Positions 29,623 to 39,715 of a stretch of DNA of 64,000 nucleotides are shown here, piece by piece; the stretch's first letter is position 1, and the number at the start of each line of letters is the position of its first letter. The notes beneath the pieces are model-generated. The model searched no databases and had not been told where the DNA came from. It saw nothing but the letters and a program-made list of their open reading frames with translations. A program made the position numbers and the translations under genes. Source of the DNA: an uncultured Pelagibacteraceae bacterium (GTDB lineage Bacteria > Pseudomonadota > Alphaproteobacteria > Pelagibacterales > Pelagibacteraceae); NCBI GenBank assembly GCA_902629955.1, contig CACOSS010000001.1, positions 1 to 64,000 of the forward strand. The letters run 5' to 3'.

Positions 29623-29980
29623 ACGCCAGATAAACTATAAGCCGGGTTTTGTCATTTAAACTTATCATTTATCTAGGCTTAAAATCACTTTTAAGCTCAA
29701 GCAACCAACCCTGATGACTAACCAAAGACCGTTTTTTGTTTAAAACAATGTCATCTCTACTTGGTCTTGCTCCCGGTGGGGTTTTCCATGCGCTATATGT
29801 TACCATCTAGCCGGTGTGCTCTTACCACACCTTTTCACCCTTGCCTCGTTAAGGCGGTTTATTTTCTGTGGCACTATCCCTAGGGTTGCCCCCGCCAGGA
29901 ATTACCTGGCACCGTGTCTTTGCAGAGCCCGGACTTTCCTCTTTAAAAATAATTAAAGCGACAAGTCATTTATCTGGCGT
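29623..29980 (-). ncRNA. rnpB: RNase P RNA, bacterial type A
   Basis: Minus strand GAGGAAAGTCCGGGCTC, GGTGAAAAGGTGTGGTAAGAGCACACCGG, ACAAAACCCGGCTTATAG; 12-nt terminal complementarity (P1) sets the ends. Confidence 0.95.
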
Positions 29981-30014
29981 TATTTTTTTAATGTAATTTA
30001 AAAAAATTTCAACA

Positions 30015-30728
30015 TTAAAATTTTTTAACTAATGAAAAGCTTATAAATAAGCATTCTTTGTCTACTTTTCCATTTATTAACTTTTGTCTAAATCGTCTTT
30101 GAAAAGCTTTAATAATGCTTATTTTATTTTTTGCATTATAACCAATCTTATGCAAATTAATTAAAAACTTCTCAACTTCTAGCTTGTTACATCTTTTATT
30201 CCTAATTTTTTTAAGCTTTTTTTCCATAATATTATGCCAAATAGTTAGTTTTTTTTTATACATTAATTCCCAAGGAAATTTTTCTCCTGGATCCTTTTTT
30301 CTATCTGGGGCTATATCTGAATGACCTAAAATATTTTTATTTTTTAAACGATACTTCTTTTTTAGTTCAGTAATTAAAGAAAATAAAGAATAAATTTGTT
30401 TTTTTTTAAATTGTTTGTACTTATTATCATGTCCTGGATTAGAAATTTCTATTCCTATAGAATATTTATTTAATGACTTGATTTTTTTCCATCCTGATTT
30501 TCCCGCATGCCAAGCAGTATATAAGTCAGGTACTATATTTATAATTTCTCCTGAATTATTAATTAAATAATGGCAACTTACTTTGTGAAGTGGATTTGTT
30601 AATCTGTTTAATGCCTTTTTTTCATTTTTCATTCCTGTGTAGTGAAGTATTAAATACCTAATGCTGCCTGATCTTCTTTTTGGGAGATCAAAATTGGGTG
30701 AATATATTTTTTTCAATTTTTTAAGCAT
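30015..30728 (-). CDS. N-acetylmuramoyl-L-alanine amidase (Amidase_2, AmiD-like)
   Basis: YLILHYTGMKN, VSCHYLINNSGEI, AWHAGKSGW, IGIEISNPGHD, GHSDIAPDRKKDPG motifs. Confidence 0.92.
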   Translation of the reverse strand: MLKKLKKIYSPNFDLPKRRSGSIRYLILHYTGMKNEKKALNRLTNPLHKVSCHYLINNSGEIINIVPDLYTAWHAGKSGWKKIKSLNKYSIGIEISNPGHDNKYKQFKKKQIYSLFSLITELKKKYRLKNKNILGHSDIAPDRKKDPGEKFPWELMYKKKLTIWHNIMEKKLKKIRNKRCNKLEVEKFLINLHKIGYNAKNKISIIKAFQRRFRQKLINGKVDKECLFISFSLVKKF

Positions 30729-30790
30729 ATATTAGCTTTTTTTAACTTTTTTTATATTTAATATTATATATACTCTTACAAGGCCAATAT

Positions 30791-31549
30791 ATGAAAAAAG
30801 TACTAAGTATTTCAGCTCTCATTTTTTTGTTTTTAAATTTCTCTGCAAAATCTAATGCAGAAGAAGTAAAAGATTGTTTTGAAGGTTTAAACAGAGCTAC
30901 CTTCGCTTTTAATCAAGGACTGGATAAAGCAATTTTTAAACCTATTGCAAAAGGATATAGAAAATTACCAATGCCAATAAGAACAGGAACCAGCAATGTT
31001 TTAAGTAATCTATCTAATCTTGTTACTATTCCTAATAATATACTTCAAGGAGACTTAAGAACTGCGGGCCTAAATACAGCAAGACTAACTGTAAATACAA
31101 CAATTGGTATTTTTGGGATTTTTGATGTAGCTCAGCAGATGGGTCTTGTGAAGGATTATAAGAAAGAAGATTATGGGCAAACACTTGGTAAATGGGGAGT
31201 AGGAGAAGGATGTTATTTAGTACTTCCTATTCTTGGACCGTCAACATTTAGAGATAGCATAGGTGCAGTAGCAAATATTTTAGGTGGAGACCCTTGGTAT
31301 AACGTAACTGTAAAAAATGATACACAATATTTCAAAGACTCTGATTACTTTGTTTCGAGGGGATCTGATGGAATAAATTTCAGATCAAAAAATTTAGAAG
31401 CATTTGAAAATTTAGAGCAAAATTCGATGGATTTTTATGCATCTGTCAGAAGTTTGTACCTACAAGATAGAAAGCAAAAAATAATTAATTCAAATAAAGT
31501 AATTGATACCCAAGACGATAGTGATTGGGATGATCTTCAAGCAAATTAG
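30791..31549 (+). CDS. mlaA: MlaA (VacJ) family protein
   Basis: FEGLNRATFAFNQGLDKAIFKPIAKGYRKLP; GKWGVGEGCYLVLPILGPSTFRDSIG. Confidence 0.94.
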   Translation: MKKVLSISALIFLFLNFSAKSNAEEVKDCFEGLNRATFAFNQGLDKAIFKPIAKGYRKLPMPIRTGTSNVLSNLSNLVTIPNNILQGDLRTAGLNTARLTVNTTIGIFGIFDVAQQMGLVKDYKKEDYGQTLGKWGVGEGCYLVLPILGPSTFRDSIGAVANILGGDPWYNVTVKNDTQYFKDSDYFVSRGSDGINFRSKNLEAFENLEQNSMDFYASVRSLYLQDRKQKIINSNKVIDTQDDSDWDDLQAN

Positions 31550-31562
31550 TCATTTAATTTAA

Positions 31563-32159
31563 ATGATAAAAAAAAATTTTAAAATCTTATTTTTTGTTGT
31601 TTTTTACCTTTATTTTTACACTACTTCAAATGCAATTGAACCAGACGTTTTCGTACAGTCTACTGTAAACAGAGCCTCATTGACACTAAGTAAAGATATT
31701 TCAAAAAAAGAAAAGATGTTAGAACTCCAAGAATTAGCTAGAGATACCGTAGATATAAATGGAATTGGTCTTTACACTTTGGGCAAATATAGAAAAGAAA
31801 TTACCGAAGATCAGAAAAAAAAATATTCTGAATTATTTGAAAATTATTTCTTAAAAAGCTTCTCAAGTCGTTTGTCAGAATATTCTAATCCAAAAATAAA
31901 TGTCGTGTCAAAAGATAAAAAAAATGACAAATATACAATTGTATCAAGTATTCTGGTTGCAACTAAAGATAGACCAGAGGTAAAAATAGATTGGAGAATT
32001 TATACTAAAAATCCTGAAAAACCTTTAATTAGAGATTTAATAATTGAAGGACTAAGCCTAGCAAGAACTCAAAAGGAAGAGTTTGCGTCTATTATCAAAA
32101 GTAATGAAAATAACATAGAAGCTTTATTTCAAAATCTTGAAAAATTTATCAATGAATAG
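31563..32159 (+). CDS. mlaC: MlaC (Ttg2D) family phospholipid-binding protein
   Basis: Signal peptide; LGKYRKEITEDQKKKYSELFENYFLKSFSSRL; SLARTQKEEFASII; follows mlaA. Confidence 0.9.
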   Translation: MIKKNFKILFFVVFYLYFYTTSNAIEPDVFVQSTVNRASLTLSKDISKKEKMLELQELARDTVDINGIGLYTLGKYRKEITEDQKKKYSELFENYFLKSFSSRLSEYSNPKINVVSKDKKNDKYTIVSSILVATKDRPEVKIDWRIYTKNPEKPLIRDLIIEGLSLARTQKEEFASIIKSNENNIEALFQNLEKFINE

Positions 32160-32162
32160 TTT

Positions 32163-32239
32163 TGGTGGGCCCGCCAGGACTCGAACCTGGGACCAATACA
32201 TTATGAGTGTACTGCTCTAACCAACTGAGCTACAGGCCC
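32163..32239 (-). tRNA. tRNA with CAT anticodon, probably tRNA-Ile2 (lysidine type)
   Basis: GGGCCTGTAGCTCAGTTGGTTAGAGCAGTACACTCATAATGTATTGGTCCCAGGTTCGAGTCCTGGCGGGCCCACCA; encoded CCA. Confidence 0.93.
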
Positions 32240-32299
32240 AAAATTAGATTTGTTTTACTTTCTTTTAAAAATTATATCAACTTTTATTGAAAGCTTTTA

Positions 32300-33577
32300 C
32301 TAATAACTTAATCTTTCTTTAAAAATATTGGAATTGGGGTTGCAAGCGTAATATATGGACAAATTAATAAAGAATATTGTAATATTGAAATCACTGAAAA
32401 ATGAACCACTTGGAACGATGGGCAAAAAATTAGTTATCAAAAAGGCAAAAGCTCCAAGTTGTAAATAATTTTTAGAGATTAAGCAAATCTTAATGTTCTT
32501 AAAAATTAAGAATAAAAACGAACTTAATAATATAAAAGTCCCTATAATTCCATGTTCTGATAAAAACTCAAAATATACTTGATGAGGATGTGTATCAGGA
32601 ATATATTTTTCTTTTGTGAACTGATTATTTCGTGTCTCTATCCTATAATTTTTATTTCCTACCCCAAAAATTGGATAATTCTTAAAAACAGCATAACCTG
32701 ATCTATAATGTTTAAAATAAATATTATCTTCTAAAAACTTTTCTCTTGTATCTGCTTTTAAAATTGGGCTTATAATATTATCAATATATCTATTTTTTAA
32801 ATAACTTGAACTTGATATTAAAAGGAAGGCTATAATAAAAAAACTGATCATTAGAAAAATCTTATGTTTAAATTTAAATTCTTTATTTAAAATGAAAAAA
32901 ATACTCAATCCTATTACTGCTTTAATAGTATTAGATCTTTCCCCAGTAATAAAAATGCAGATTAAGAATAAAGAGACTACTATAAAACAAATTAAATAAT
33001 TATACTTTTTAAAATAATTGTACTTAAATAAGTATCCTAATATTAAAAAGAAAAACCCATTTAAGAAACCTCCTACAATTGGCTCATCTTTAAAAAAACT
33101 TACAATACGGTCAATATAAACATGTTTTTCGTCACCAAAACCCAATAGATTTTGACCGAATATAAATTCAATATAACTGTCAAAAATGATAGTAAATATT
33201 ACTATTATCCAAAAAGTGAAAAATTTGTCGAAGTCTTTAATTTTATAAAAAAAATAATTTAAAGCAATAAAAAATAGAATAAATCTTAAAAATCCAAAAT
33301 TTCTAGTTAAACTATAATTATAATCTATGGAAATATAAGTATTAAATAATAAATAAATAAATAGAATTATAAATATTAAGATTTCAATATTTTTAAAAAA
33401 ATATCTTTTTTTTGATAAAATAATTAAAAAAATTGCAGTTGTAGAGATTAGCAAAATATTTATTAAAGATATTGCTGATCCGATGATTATTGAAACTGGA
33501 ATAAGTGATACAAGAAATATATATATATATTTGTTTATTTTTTCTGTCATATAATTATATAAAATTCCAGCAAGCAA
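32300..33577 (-). CDS. O-antigen ligase/polymerase (Wzy/WaaL) family membrane protein
   Basis: Multi-TM; GERSNTIKAVIGL, IFGVGNKNYR, DTHPHQVYFEFLSEHGIIGTFILL. Confidence 0.82.
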   Translation of the reverse strand: MLAGILYNYMTEKINKYIYIFLVSLIPVSIIIGSAISLINILLISTTAIFLIILSKKRYFFKNIEILIFIILFIYLLFNTYISIDYNYSLTRNFGFLRFILFFIALNYFFYKIKDFDKFFTFWIIVIFTIIFDSYIEFIFGQNLLGFGDEKHVYIDRIVSFFKDEPIVGGFLNGFFFLILGYLFKYNYFKKYNYLICFIVVSLFLICIFITGERSNTIKAVIGLSIFFILNKEFKFKHKIFLMISFFIIAFLLISSSSYLKNRYIDNIISPILKADTREKFLEDNIYFKHYRSGYAVFKNYPIFGVGNKNYRIETRNNQFTKEKYIPDTHPHQVYFEFLSEHGIIGTFILLSSFLFLIFKNIKICLISKNYLQLGAFAFLITNFLPIVPSGSFFSDFNITIFFINLSIYYACNPNSNIFKERLSY

Positions 33578-34244
33578 TCCTTTTTGATTTATGCACCGTA
33601 TTATTTTCTTCTTTTATGATGTCTATATTTTTAAATAATTTTTTAAAATATTCAGAACGTATAGTGTCAAAAATCATAACAGTATTTGGTTGCAATACTT
33701 TTTTTAAATAATCTTTATAAACATCAAAATTATAATGATAATCTAAAGAGTATAATGAAATAATTATATCAAATTTTTTTTCCGGGAAATTATCATTGTC
33801 GAAATCGTATGCTTTAAAAAATTTTTCACTCACTCCATTTCTTTTAAAAAAAATGTTTTGCAATTTTAAATTATTATAACCTTCATTATTTTTGATATCC
33901 CATCCATAACGTATTTTCTTTGATATGTAATTTTTTTCAATTAACGAAATATGACTTTTAAAATTTTTCGCTATTAATAACTCTAATCCACCTATTCCTG
34001 ATCCAATGCTCAAAATTGTTTGATTTTTAGCGAGATATTTTTTTATATTTAAATACTCATTCTCCATTAATAAAAAATATTTATTTGAAATTTCCGATGT
34101 ATTTATCAAATATTTCGATACAAATTGAGAAAATATATATCTACCTAAAACTTTTCTTAAATTCCTAAGAGGTGGGCTTATTAATTCTGTTCTTTGCAGC
34201 ACTGCTAGTTGAGCCGTATGTCTGTCAATTATGAATCTTTCCAT
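33555..34244 (-). CDS. SAM-dependent methyltransferase, putative sugar/LPS modification
   Basis: ILSIGSGIGGLELLIAK motif I; FDIIISLYSLDYHYNF; overlaps O-antigen ligase ORF. Confidence 0.65.
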   Translation of the reverse strand: MERFIIDRHTAQLAVLQRTELISPPLRNLRKVLGRYIFSQFVSKYLINTSEISNKYFLLMENEYLNIKKYLAKNQTILSIGSGIGGLELLIAKNFKSHISLIEKNYISKKIRYGWDIKNNEGYNNLKLQNIFFKRNGVSEKFFKAYDFDNDNFPEKKFDIIISLYSLDYHYNFDVYKDYLKKVLQPNTVMIFDTIRSEYFKKLFKNIDIIKEENNTVHKSKRIACWNFI

Positions 34245-34267
34245 TAATGGATAAACAAAAAATGCTT

Positions 34268-36103
34268 TTAACTTTCTAAAAAACTTTTTAATTGTTTTGA
34301 TCTACTAGGATGTTTTAATTTTCTAAGAGCCTTGGCCTCTATTTGTCTAATTCTCTCTCTTGTTACTGAAAATTGTAAACCTACTTCTTCAAGGGTATGA
34401 TCTGTATTCATTCCAACTCCAAATCTCATTCTCAATACTCTTTCCTCTCTTGGGGTCAGAGTTGATAAGATTTTTGTTGTTGCCTCACTTAAATTAGATT
34501 TAATTGCTTGCTCCAAAGGTGCAAGAGCCTTTGTATCCTCAATGAAATCACCAAGACTACTATCCTCTTCGTCTCCCACAGGTTTTTCTAGTGATACAGG
34601 TTCTTTCGAAATCTTTAGAACTTTTCTTACCTTTTCTAGTGGCATACGTAATTTCTTTGCTAATTCTTCAGGAGTTGCCTCTCTGCCGAATTCACTAAGT
34701 ATTAATCTTTGTGTTCTTACAATTTTGTTAATTGTTTCAATCATATGAACTGGAATTCTAATAGTTCTAGCTTGGTCTGCTATTGATCTTGTAATCGCTT
34801 GTCTTATCCACCATGTTGCATAAGTAGAAAATTTGTATCCCCTTCTGTACTCAAATTTATCAACTGCTTTCATTAATCCGATATTTCCCTCTTGAATTAA
34901 ATCTAAAAACTGCAGACCTCTATTTGTATATTTTTTCGCTATTGAAATTACTAACCTTAAGTTTGCTTCCACCATTTCTTTTTTTGCAATTCTAGATTCT
35001 TTTTCACCTTTTTGTATTCTGCTAAGAAGTTTCTTGAATTCTGTAACAGATATTCCTAGTCTATTACTTGTTTCTACCAGTCTGTCTCTGATATTTTTAA
35101 ATTCATCTTTATTTTTTTGAAAAAACTGTTTCCATGTAGAATTTGTATCTAGAAAAGTTTTTAAGTTAGGATTTATTTCATTGCCTACATAAAATTTTAC
35201 AAACTCATTTCTTGGTATTTTTTGATCTATAGCAAGTCTAAGAAGATTGCCTTCAAGAGAAATGATTTTTTTATTTTCAGTATGATGTTTTTGCACAAGT
35301 TCCTCTAAAACTGATGGGGATAATTGTAATGATTTTATATCAGATAAAATTTTCTCAACAATTTTTTTATAATTTTTTTCTTTGGAGCTGGAGAAATTAA
35401 CTGATTGTAAAACACAATTTAATCTTTCTTTTTGATATTTAATAAGTTTGCTATATTCTTTGGTAAGATCATTTATTGTTTTTAAAACTTTCGGTTTAAT
35501 TTCAGTTTCCATAGCAGCTAAAGTCGGATTAAATTCATCCTCGTCTTCACTGTTAATTTCACTTTTTTCTGATGAATCTTTTTTGTTATCTTCATCATTT
35601 TTTTTCTTTTCGTTAGATGAATTTTCTTCCTCCATGTAATTAGTATCGATATCAATTATCTCTCTTACTAAAATGTCATTATTTTGAAGCTTTTCATTCC
35701 AGTCAGTAAACTGTTGTGCTGTTATTGGACTTTGTGACAATGCATTTAACATTACATCTTTTCCAGCTTCAATTCTTTTTGCAATTGCTATTTCACCTTC
35801 TCTGGAAAGTAGTTCAACACCTCCCATTTCTCTAAGGTACATTCTAATTGGATCGTCACTTTTTTCTACAGACTTGCCCTCTTCTTTATTTTGTCCATCT
35901 CTTTTTTTTAAAACTTTAAAATCTGATTTTTTTTCTACTAAAGAAATTTTTTCATCTAATATATGTATAAAAGCTTGAGCTAAATTATCTTTTGATAAAT
36001 TACGTTTCCCTAATGATTTATTTAACTCTTCATGAGTAATAAAACCTCTATGGATTCCACGACCCATTAATCTAGCAAATGATTTTGTAATAATTCTTTC
36101 CAC
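34268..36103 (-). CDS. rpoD: RNA polymerase sigma factor RpoD
   Basis: [87 protein letters not shown]. Confidence 0.98.
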   Translation of the reverse strand: MERIITKSFARLMGRGIHRGFITHEELNKSLGKRNLSKDNLAQAFIHILDEKISLVEKKSDFKVLKKRDGQNKEEGKSVEKSDDPIRMYLREMGGVELLSREGEIAIAKRIEAGKDVMLNALSQSPITAQQFTDWNEKLQNNDILVREIIDIDTNYMEEENSSNEKKKNDEDNKKDSSEKSEINSEDEDEFNPTLAAMETEIKPKVLKTINDLTKEYSKLIKYQKERLNCVLQSVNFSSSKEKNYKKIVEKILSDIKSLQLSPSVLEELVQKHHTENKKIISLEGNLLRLAIDQKIPRNEFVKFYVGNEINPNLKTFLDTNSTWKQFFQKNKDEFKNIRDRLVETSNRLGISVTEFKKLLSRIQKGEKESRIAKKEMVEANLRLVISIAKKYTNRGLQFLDLIQEGNIGLMKAVDKFEYRRGYKFSTYATWWIRQAITRSIADQARTIRIPVHMIETINKIVRTQRLILSEFGREATPEELAKKLRMPLEKVRKVLKISKEPVSLEKPVGDEEDSSLGDFIEDTKALAPLEQAIKSNLSEATTKILSTLTPREERVLRMRFGVGMNTDHTLEEVGLQFSVTRERIRQIEAKALRKLKHPSRSKQLKSFLES

Positions 36104-36170
36104 AGTAATTATGTTTGGAGTTTCTATATAATGACTATTTTAAAAAAATCCATTTAAAAAATTACAGTAT

Positions 36171-37943
36171 TTAGTTGTTATTTTGTAATTTTTTTAACTC
36201 GATAATCTCATTAAGAGTAGTTTGATCCATATCCTTAGAAAACTTCGATTCTAACTCATGTATTTGTTTATCCAAAAATAGGTTTTTTAAATCTTTTTTC
36301 ATTTCATTGAAAATTTCTCTAAGCTTATTTTCATCTCTTTGAATATTTTTCGAAATATGTTTTACAGATGCAAATTTATTTATTTTTTCCAACATGCTTT
36401 TTTCAATGGGTAACATATCTAAATTAATTTCGTCATTCGACTTAATTATTTCTGCTAATTTGCATAATACCTCTATACCATCAGTAGTAATAAAATTTAA
36501 ATCAATTAATAAATTTGAGTTGTTTTTAAAAAAATTGAAATTATTGATTACCAAATATAATATAGAAAATTCCTGAAGTTGCTCTTTAGAAATAGAAATA
36601 GATTCGTTGTAGATTTTTTTGGTCTCGCTTAAAGCCGCTACATGCTTAATTGCAAATTTTTTTCCTTTAGATAGGTTTGGTGTTAGTTGAGAAATTTTTC
36701 CTAAGAAATAGTCTAATACATATTTTTTTATGTATTGATCTTTAATTGACCCACTGATGTATCGCAATTTTTTTTCAATTATAGCCAGTGATGTTGGCGA
36801 ATTATTAGATTGTTTTTTTAAATTTTCAAATAAAAATTCGTGGATTAATATTTTATTTGTTTCATGATAATTTAGGAATTTTTCTTTTCCATTTTTAGTA
36901 ATATACGTATCTGGATCCTCTCCCTTAGGTAAAAATAAAAAAGTTATTTGTTTTTCAGGTCGAAGTTCTTTTATAGAATTTTCTGCAGCTCTTACCGCAG
37001 CTTTATATCCGCTTTCGTCACCATCAAAACAAATAACAATTTCATTAAAAAATTGATTAAGAATTGATATTTGTTTGTCTGTTAAAGCTGTTCCTAAATT
37101 TGCTACACAATTTTTTATCCCATTATTATTTAAACCTATGACATCCATATATCCCTCGACTAAAAAAATTTGTTCAAACTTGTTTGATAAAGCTCTTGCT
37201 TTATCAATATTGTAAAGATTATTTCCTTTTTTAAAAAATTGTGTTTCAGGAGAATTAATATATTTAGCAAAAAAAGAATTTTTCTCCATTATTCTTCCAC
37301 CAATTGCAATTGGTGGACCAGATATCGAGTTAATTGGAAAAATAATTCTACCTCTAAACCTATCTATAAATATATTTTTTTTTTCATCAAAATAAAAAAT
37401 TCCGCATTCTTTGATAGCTTTTTTTGTAAATTTTTTTTCTAAGTTAGCAAATAGATTTAAATTTTTTTTAACATATCCTATTTTGAAGCTCTTTATTGTT
37501 TCTAAACTTAACTTTCTATTTTTAAGATAATTTAAACTTAACTTTGAGTCAGAATTATTTAATAATTCATTATGAAAAAAATTTACATAATGAGAGTATA
37601 TACCAGCATATTCTCTCCAAGCTTTTTCTCTTTCTTCATCAGCCTTAGAAAAAGTGTACGGTCTCATTCCTGCTTGCAGGGCTAATGTTTTCACTGCCTC
37701 TCCAAATTTTAAATTTTGAGTCTTCATTAAAAAGTCAAAAATATTTCCATGTTCAGATGTGCTGAAACAATGAAAAAAACCCTTTTCATCGTTTACAGTA
37801 AATGATGGGGTTTTCTCGTTTTTAAAAGGCGATAAACCAACAAATTCTTTTCCTCTTTTTTTAAGCTGGACATGTTTTGAAACAACATGTGAAACTTTTA
37901 ATCTTGTTTTGATTTCATCTATATATTCTTTGGGGTATTTCAT
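36171..37943 (-). CDS. dnaG: DNA primase DnaG
   Basis: FVGLSPFKNEKTPSFTVNDEKGFFHCF, VEGYMDVIGL, CFDGDESGYKAA; upstream of rpoD. Confidence 0.97.
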   Translation of the reverse strand: MKYPKEYIDEIKTRLKVSHVVSKHVQLKKRGKEFVGLSPFKNEKTPSFTVNDEKGFFHCFSTSEHGNIFDFLMKTQNLKFGEAVKTLALQAGMRPYTFSKADEEREKAWREYAGIYSHYVNFFHNELLNNSDSKLSLNYLKNRKLSLETIKSFKIGYVKKNLNLFANLEKKFTKKAIKECGIFYFDEKKNIFIDRFRGRIIFPINSISGPPIAIGGRIMEKNSFFAKYINSPETQFFKKGNNLYNIDKARALSNKFEQIFLVEGYMDVIGLNNNGIKNCVANLGTALTDKQISILNQFFNEIVICFDGDESGYKAAVRAAENSIKELRPEKQITFLFLPKGEDPDTYITKNGKEKFLNYHETNKILIHEFLFENLKKQSNNSPTSLAIIEKKLRYISGSIKDQYIKKYVLDYFLGKISQLTPNLSKGKKFAIKHVAALSETKKIYNESISISKEQLQEFSILYLVINNFNFFKNNSNLLIDLNFITTDGIEVLCKLAEIIKSNDEINLDMLPIEKSMLEKINKFASVKHISKNIQRDENKLREIFNEMKKDLKNLFLDKQIHELESKFSKDMDQTTLNEIIELKKLQNNN

Positions 37944-38422
37944 TTTTTGCTAAGTATTTCTTTCAAAATCGTACCAGCTTTTGAAAAATCTAAATTATCA
38001 GAATAATTTCTTTTTAGTATTGCCATCACTTTTCCCATATCTTTGATGCTTTGTGCATTTGTTTCTTCAATTGTTTTTTGACATATGTTCTTTATTTCAT
38101 CATTACCTAATTGTTTTGGAAGGTATGAGTTTAGTATATTTAACTCTTTTTCCTCTACTGCTTGCAAATCTGCTCTATTATTTTTTTTATAAATCTCAAT
38201 TGATTCGTTTCTCTGTTTTATCATCTTTTTTATTAGTTGTTTTATATCATTATCGTCGGTTTGTTTTTTTTCTGAGCTAGATCTATTAGAGATTTCTAAA
38301 TCTTTAATACCAGATAATATTAACCTATAAGTTGATATTTCTATTTTATCTTTAGATTTTAACGAATTTTCGTAATCAGATTCTATTTTAGATTTTAAAG
38401 ACATAGGATTTATCTTACACAA
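37940..38422 (-). CDS. GatB/YqeY domain protein
   Basis: ELNILNSYLPKQL, MGKVMAILK; upstream of dnaG. Confidence 0.9.
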   Translation of the reverse strand: MCKINPMSLKSKIESDYENSLKSKDKIEISTYRLILSGIKDLEISNRSSSEKKQTDDNDIKQLIKKMIKQRNESIEIYKKNNRADLQAVEEKELNILNSYLPKQLGNDEIKNICQKTIEETNAQSIKDMGKVMAILKRNYSDNLDFSKAGTILKEILSKK

Positions 38423-38521
38423 ATTTTTAAAAGAAAAAATTGTATTTTGAAAAAAAATTATATTACATCTGTTGCGGAAAAATAGGTTTTATTGTATTAA
38501 CCTTTAACTCATGAGTTGTAA

Positions 38522-39715
38522 TTGAAAAAAAAACACAAAACTTATTCCAACAAAAAATCAAAATTTACACCTGGCATTTTAGTTCTTGAAAATGGACAGA
38601 TATTTAAGGGTATCGGACTTGGGTACGAAGGAACAGCTACTGGCGAAGTTTGTTTCAATACCTCAATAACAGGTTATCAAGAAATTATATCGGACCCTTC
38701 ATATTCTGGACAAATAATAAATTTTACATTTCCACATATTGGAAATGTTGGTACTAACCCCGAGGATCATGAATCTGATAAGATATGGACCAAAGGTGTA
38801 ATATTTAATGCAGAGATAACAGATCCCTCAAATTATAGGTCGCTTAAAAACTTAGATTTATGGCTCAAAATTAATAAAATTGTTGGTTTAACTGGTATTG
38901 ATACAAGGAGTTTAACTAATCTTATTAGAGACAAAGGTGCTCCAAAAGGGACCATCGAAAAAAGTAAAAATGGAAAGTTCAATATAAAAAAACTTTTGAA
39001 ACAATCTATTAAATGGCACGGTTTAAATGGTTTAGATTTAGCTAAAAATGTTTCAACAAGATCAAAATATAACTGGAATAATCTAAAAACCTGGAAAAAA
39101 GAAATTGGATTTGAAAAGAATAAAAAAAATATTTTTAATATTGTTGCAATAGATTATGGAATAAAAAAAAATATTTTAAGATATTTTTCAAATCATAAAT
39201 GTAAAATAACGGTTGTGCCTTGTGATACTAGTGTAGAAAATATAATTAATCTAAATCCAGATGGAGTTTTTTTATCAAATGGTCCGGGCGATCCAGCGGC
39301 GACAGGAAAGTATGCTATTAAAATTATTAAAAAACTCATTAATTTAACAATCCCTATATTTGGTATTTGCTTAGGTCACCAACTTTTAGCTTTAGCTCTC
39401 AATGCTAAGACAAAAAAAATGAAACTTGGACATAGAGGGGCAAATCACCCTGTAAAAAATCTTTTGACTGACAAAGTTGAAATCACAAGCCAAAACCATG
39501 GCTTTGAAGTTGTAAAATCTAGTTTACCTAAAAATGTAATAATAACACACACATCATTATTTGATAATTCTATTGAGGGAATTAGATTAAAAAATAAACC
39601 AGCATTTTCAGTCCAGTATCATCCTGAGGCAAACCCAGGACCTCAAGATAGCCAATATTTATTTGACCAATTCATTAAAGAGATAAAACAAAATGCCAAA
39701 AAGAAAAGATATTAG
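38522..39715 (+). CDS. carA: Carbamoyl-phosphate synthase small subunit (TTG start)
   Basis: [63 protein letters not shown]. Confidence 0.96.
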   Translation: MKKKHKTYSNKKSKFTPGILVLENGQIFKGIGLGYEGTATGEVCFNTSITGYQEIISDPSYSGQIINFTFPHIGNVGTNPEDHESDKIWTKGVIFNAEITDPSNYRSLKNLDLWLKINKIVGLTGIDTRSLTNLIRDKGAPKGTIEKSKNGKFNIKKLLKQSIKWHGLNGLDLAKNVSTRSKYNWNNLKTWKKEIGFEKNKKNIFNIVAIDYGIKKNILRYFSNHKCKITVVPCDTSVENIINLNPDGVFLSNGPGDPAATGKYAIKIIKKLINLTIPIFGICLGHQLLALALNAKTKKMKLGHRGANHPVKNLLTDKVEITSQNHGFEVVKSSLPKNVIITHTSLFDNSIEGIRLKNKPAFSVQYHPEANPGPQDSQYLFDQFIKEIKQNAKKKRY

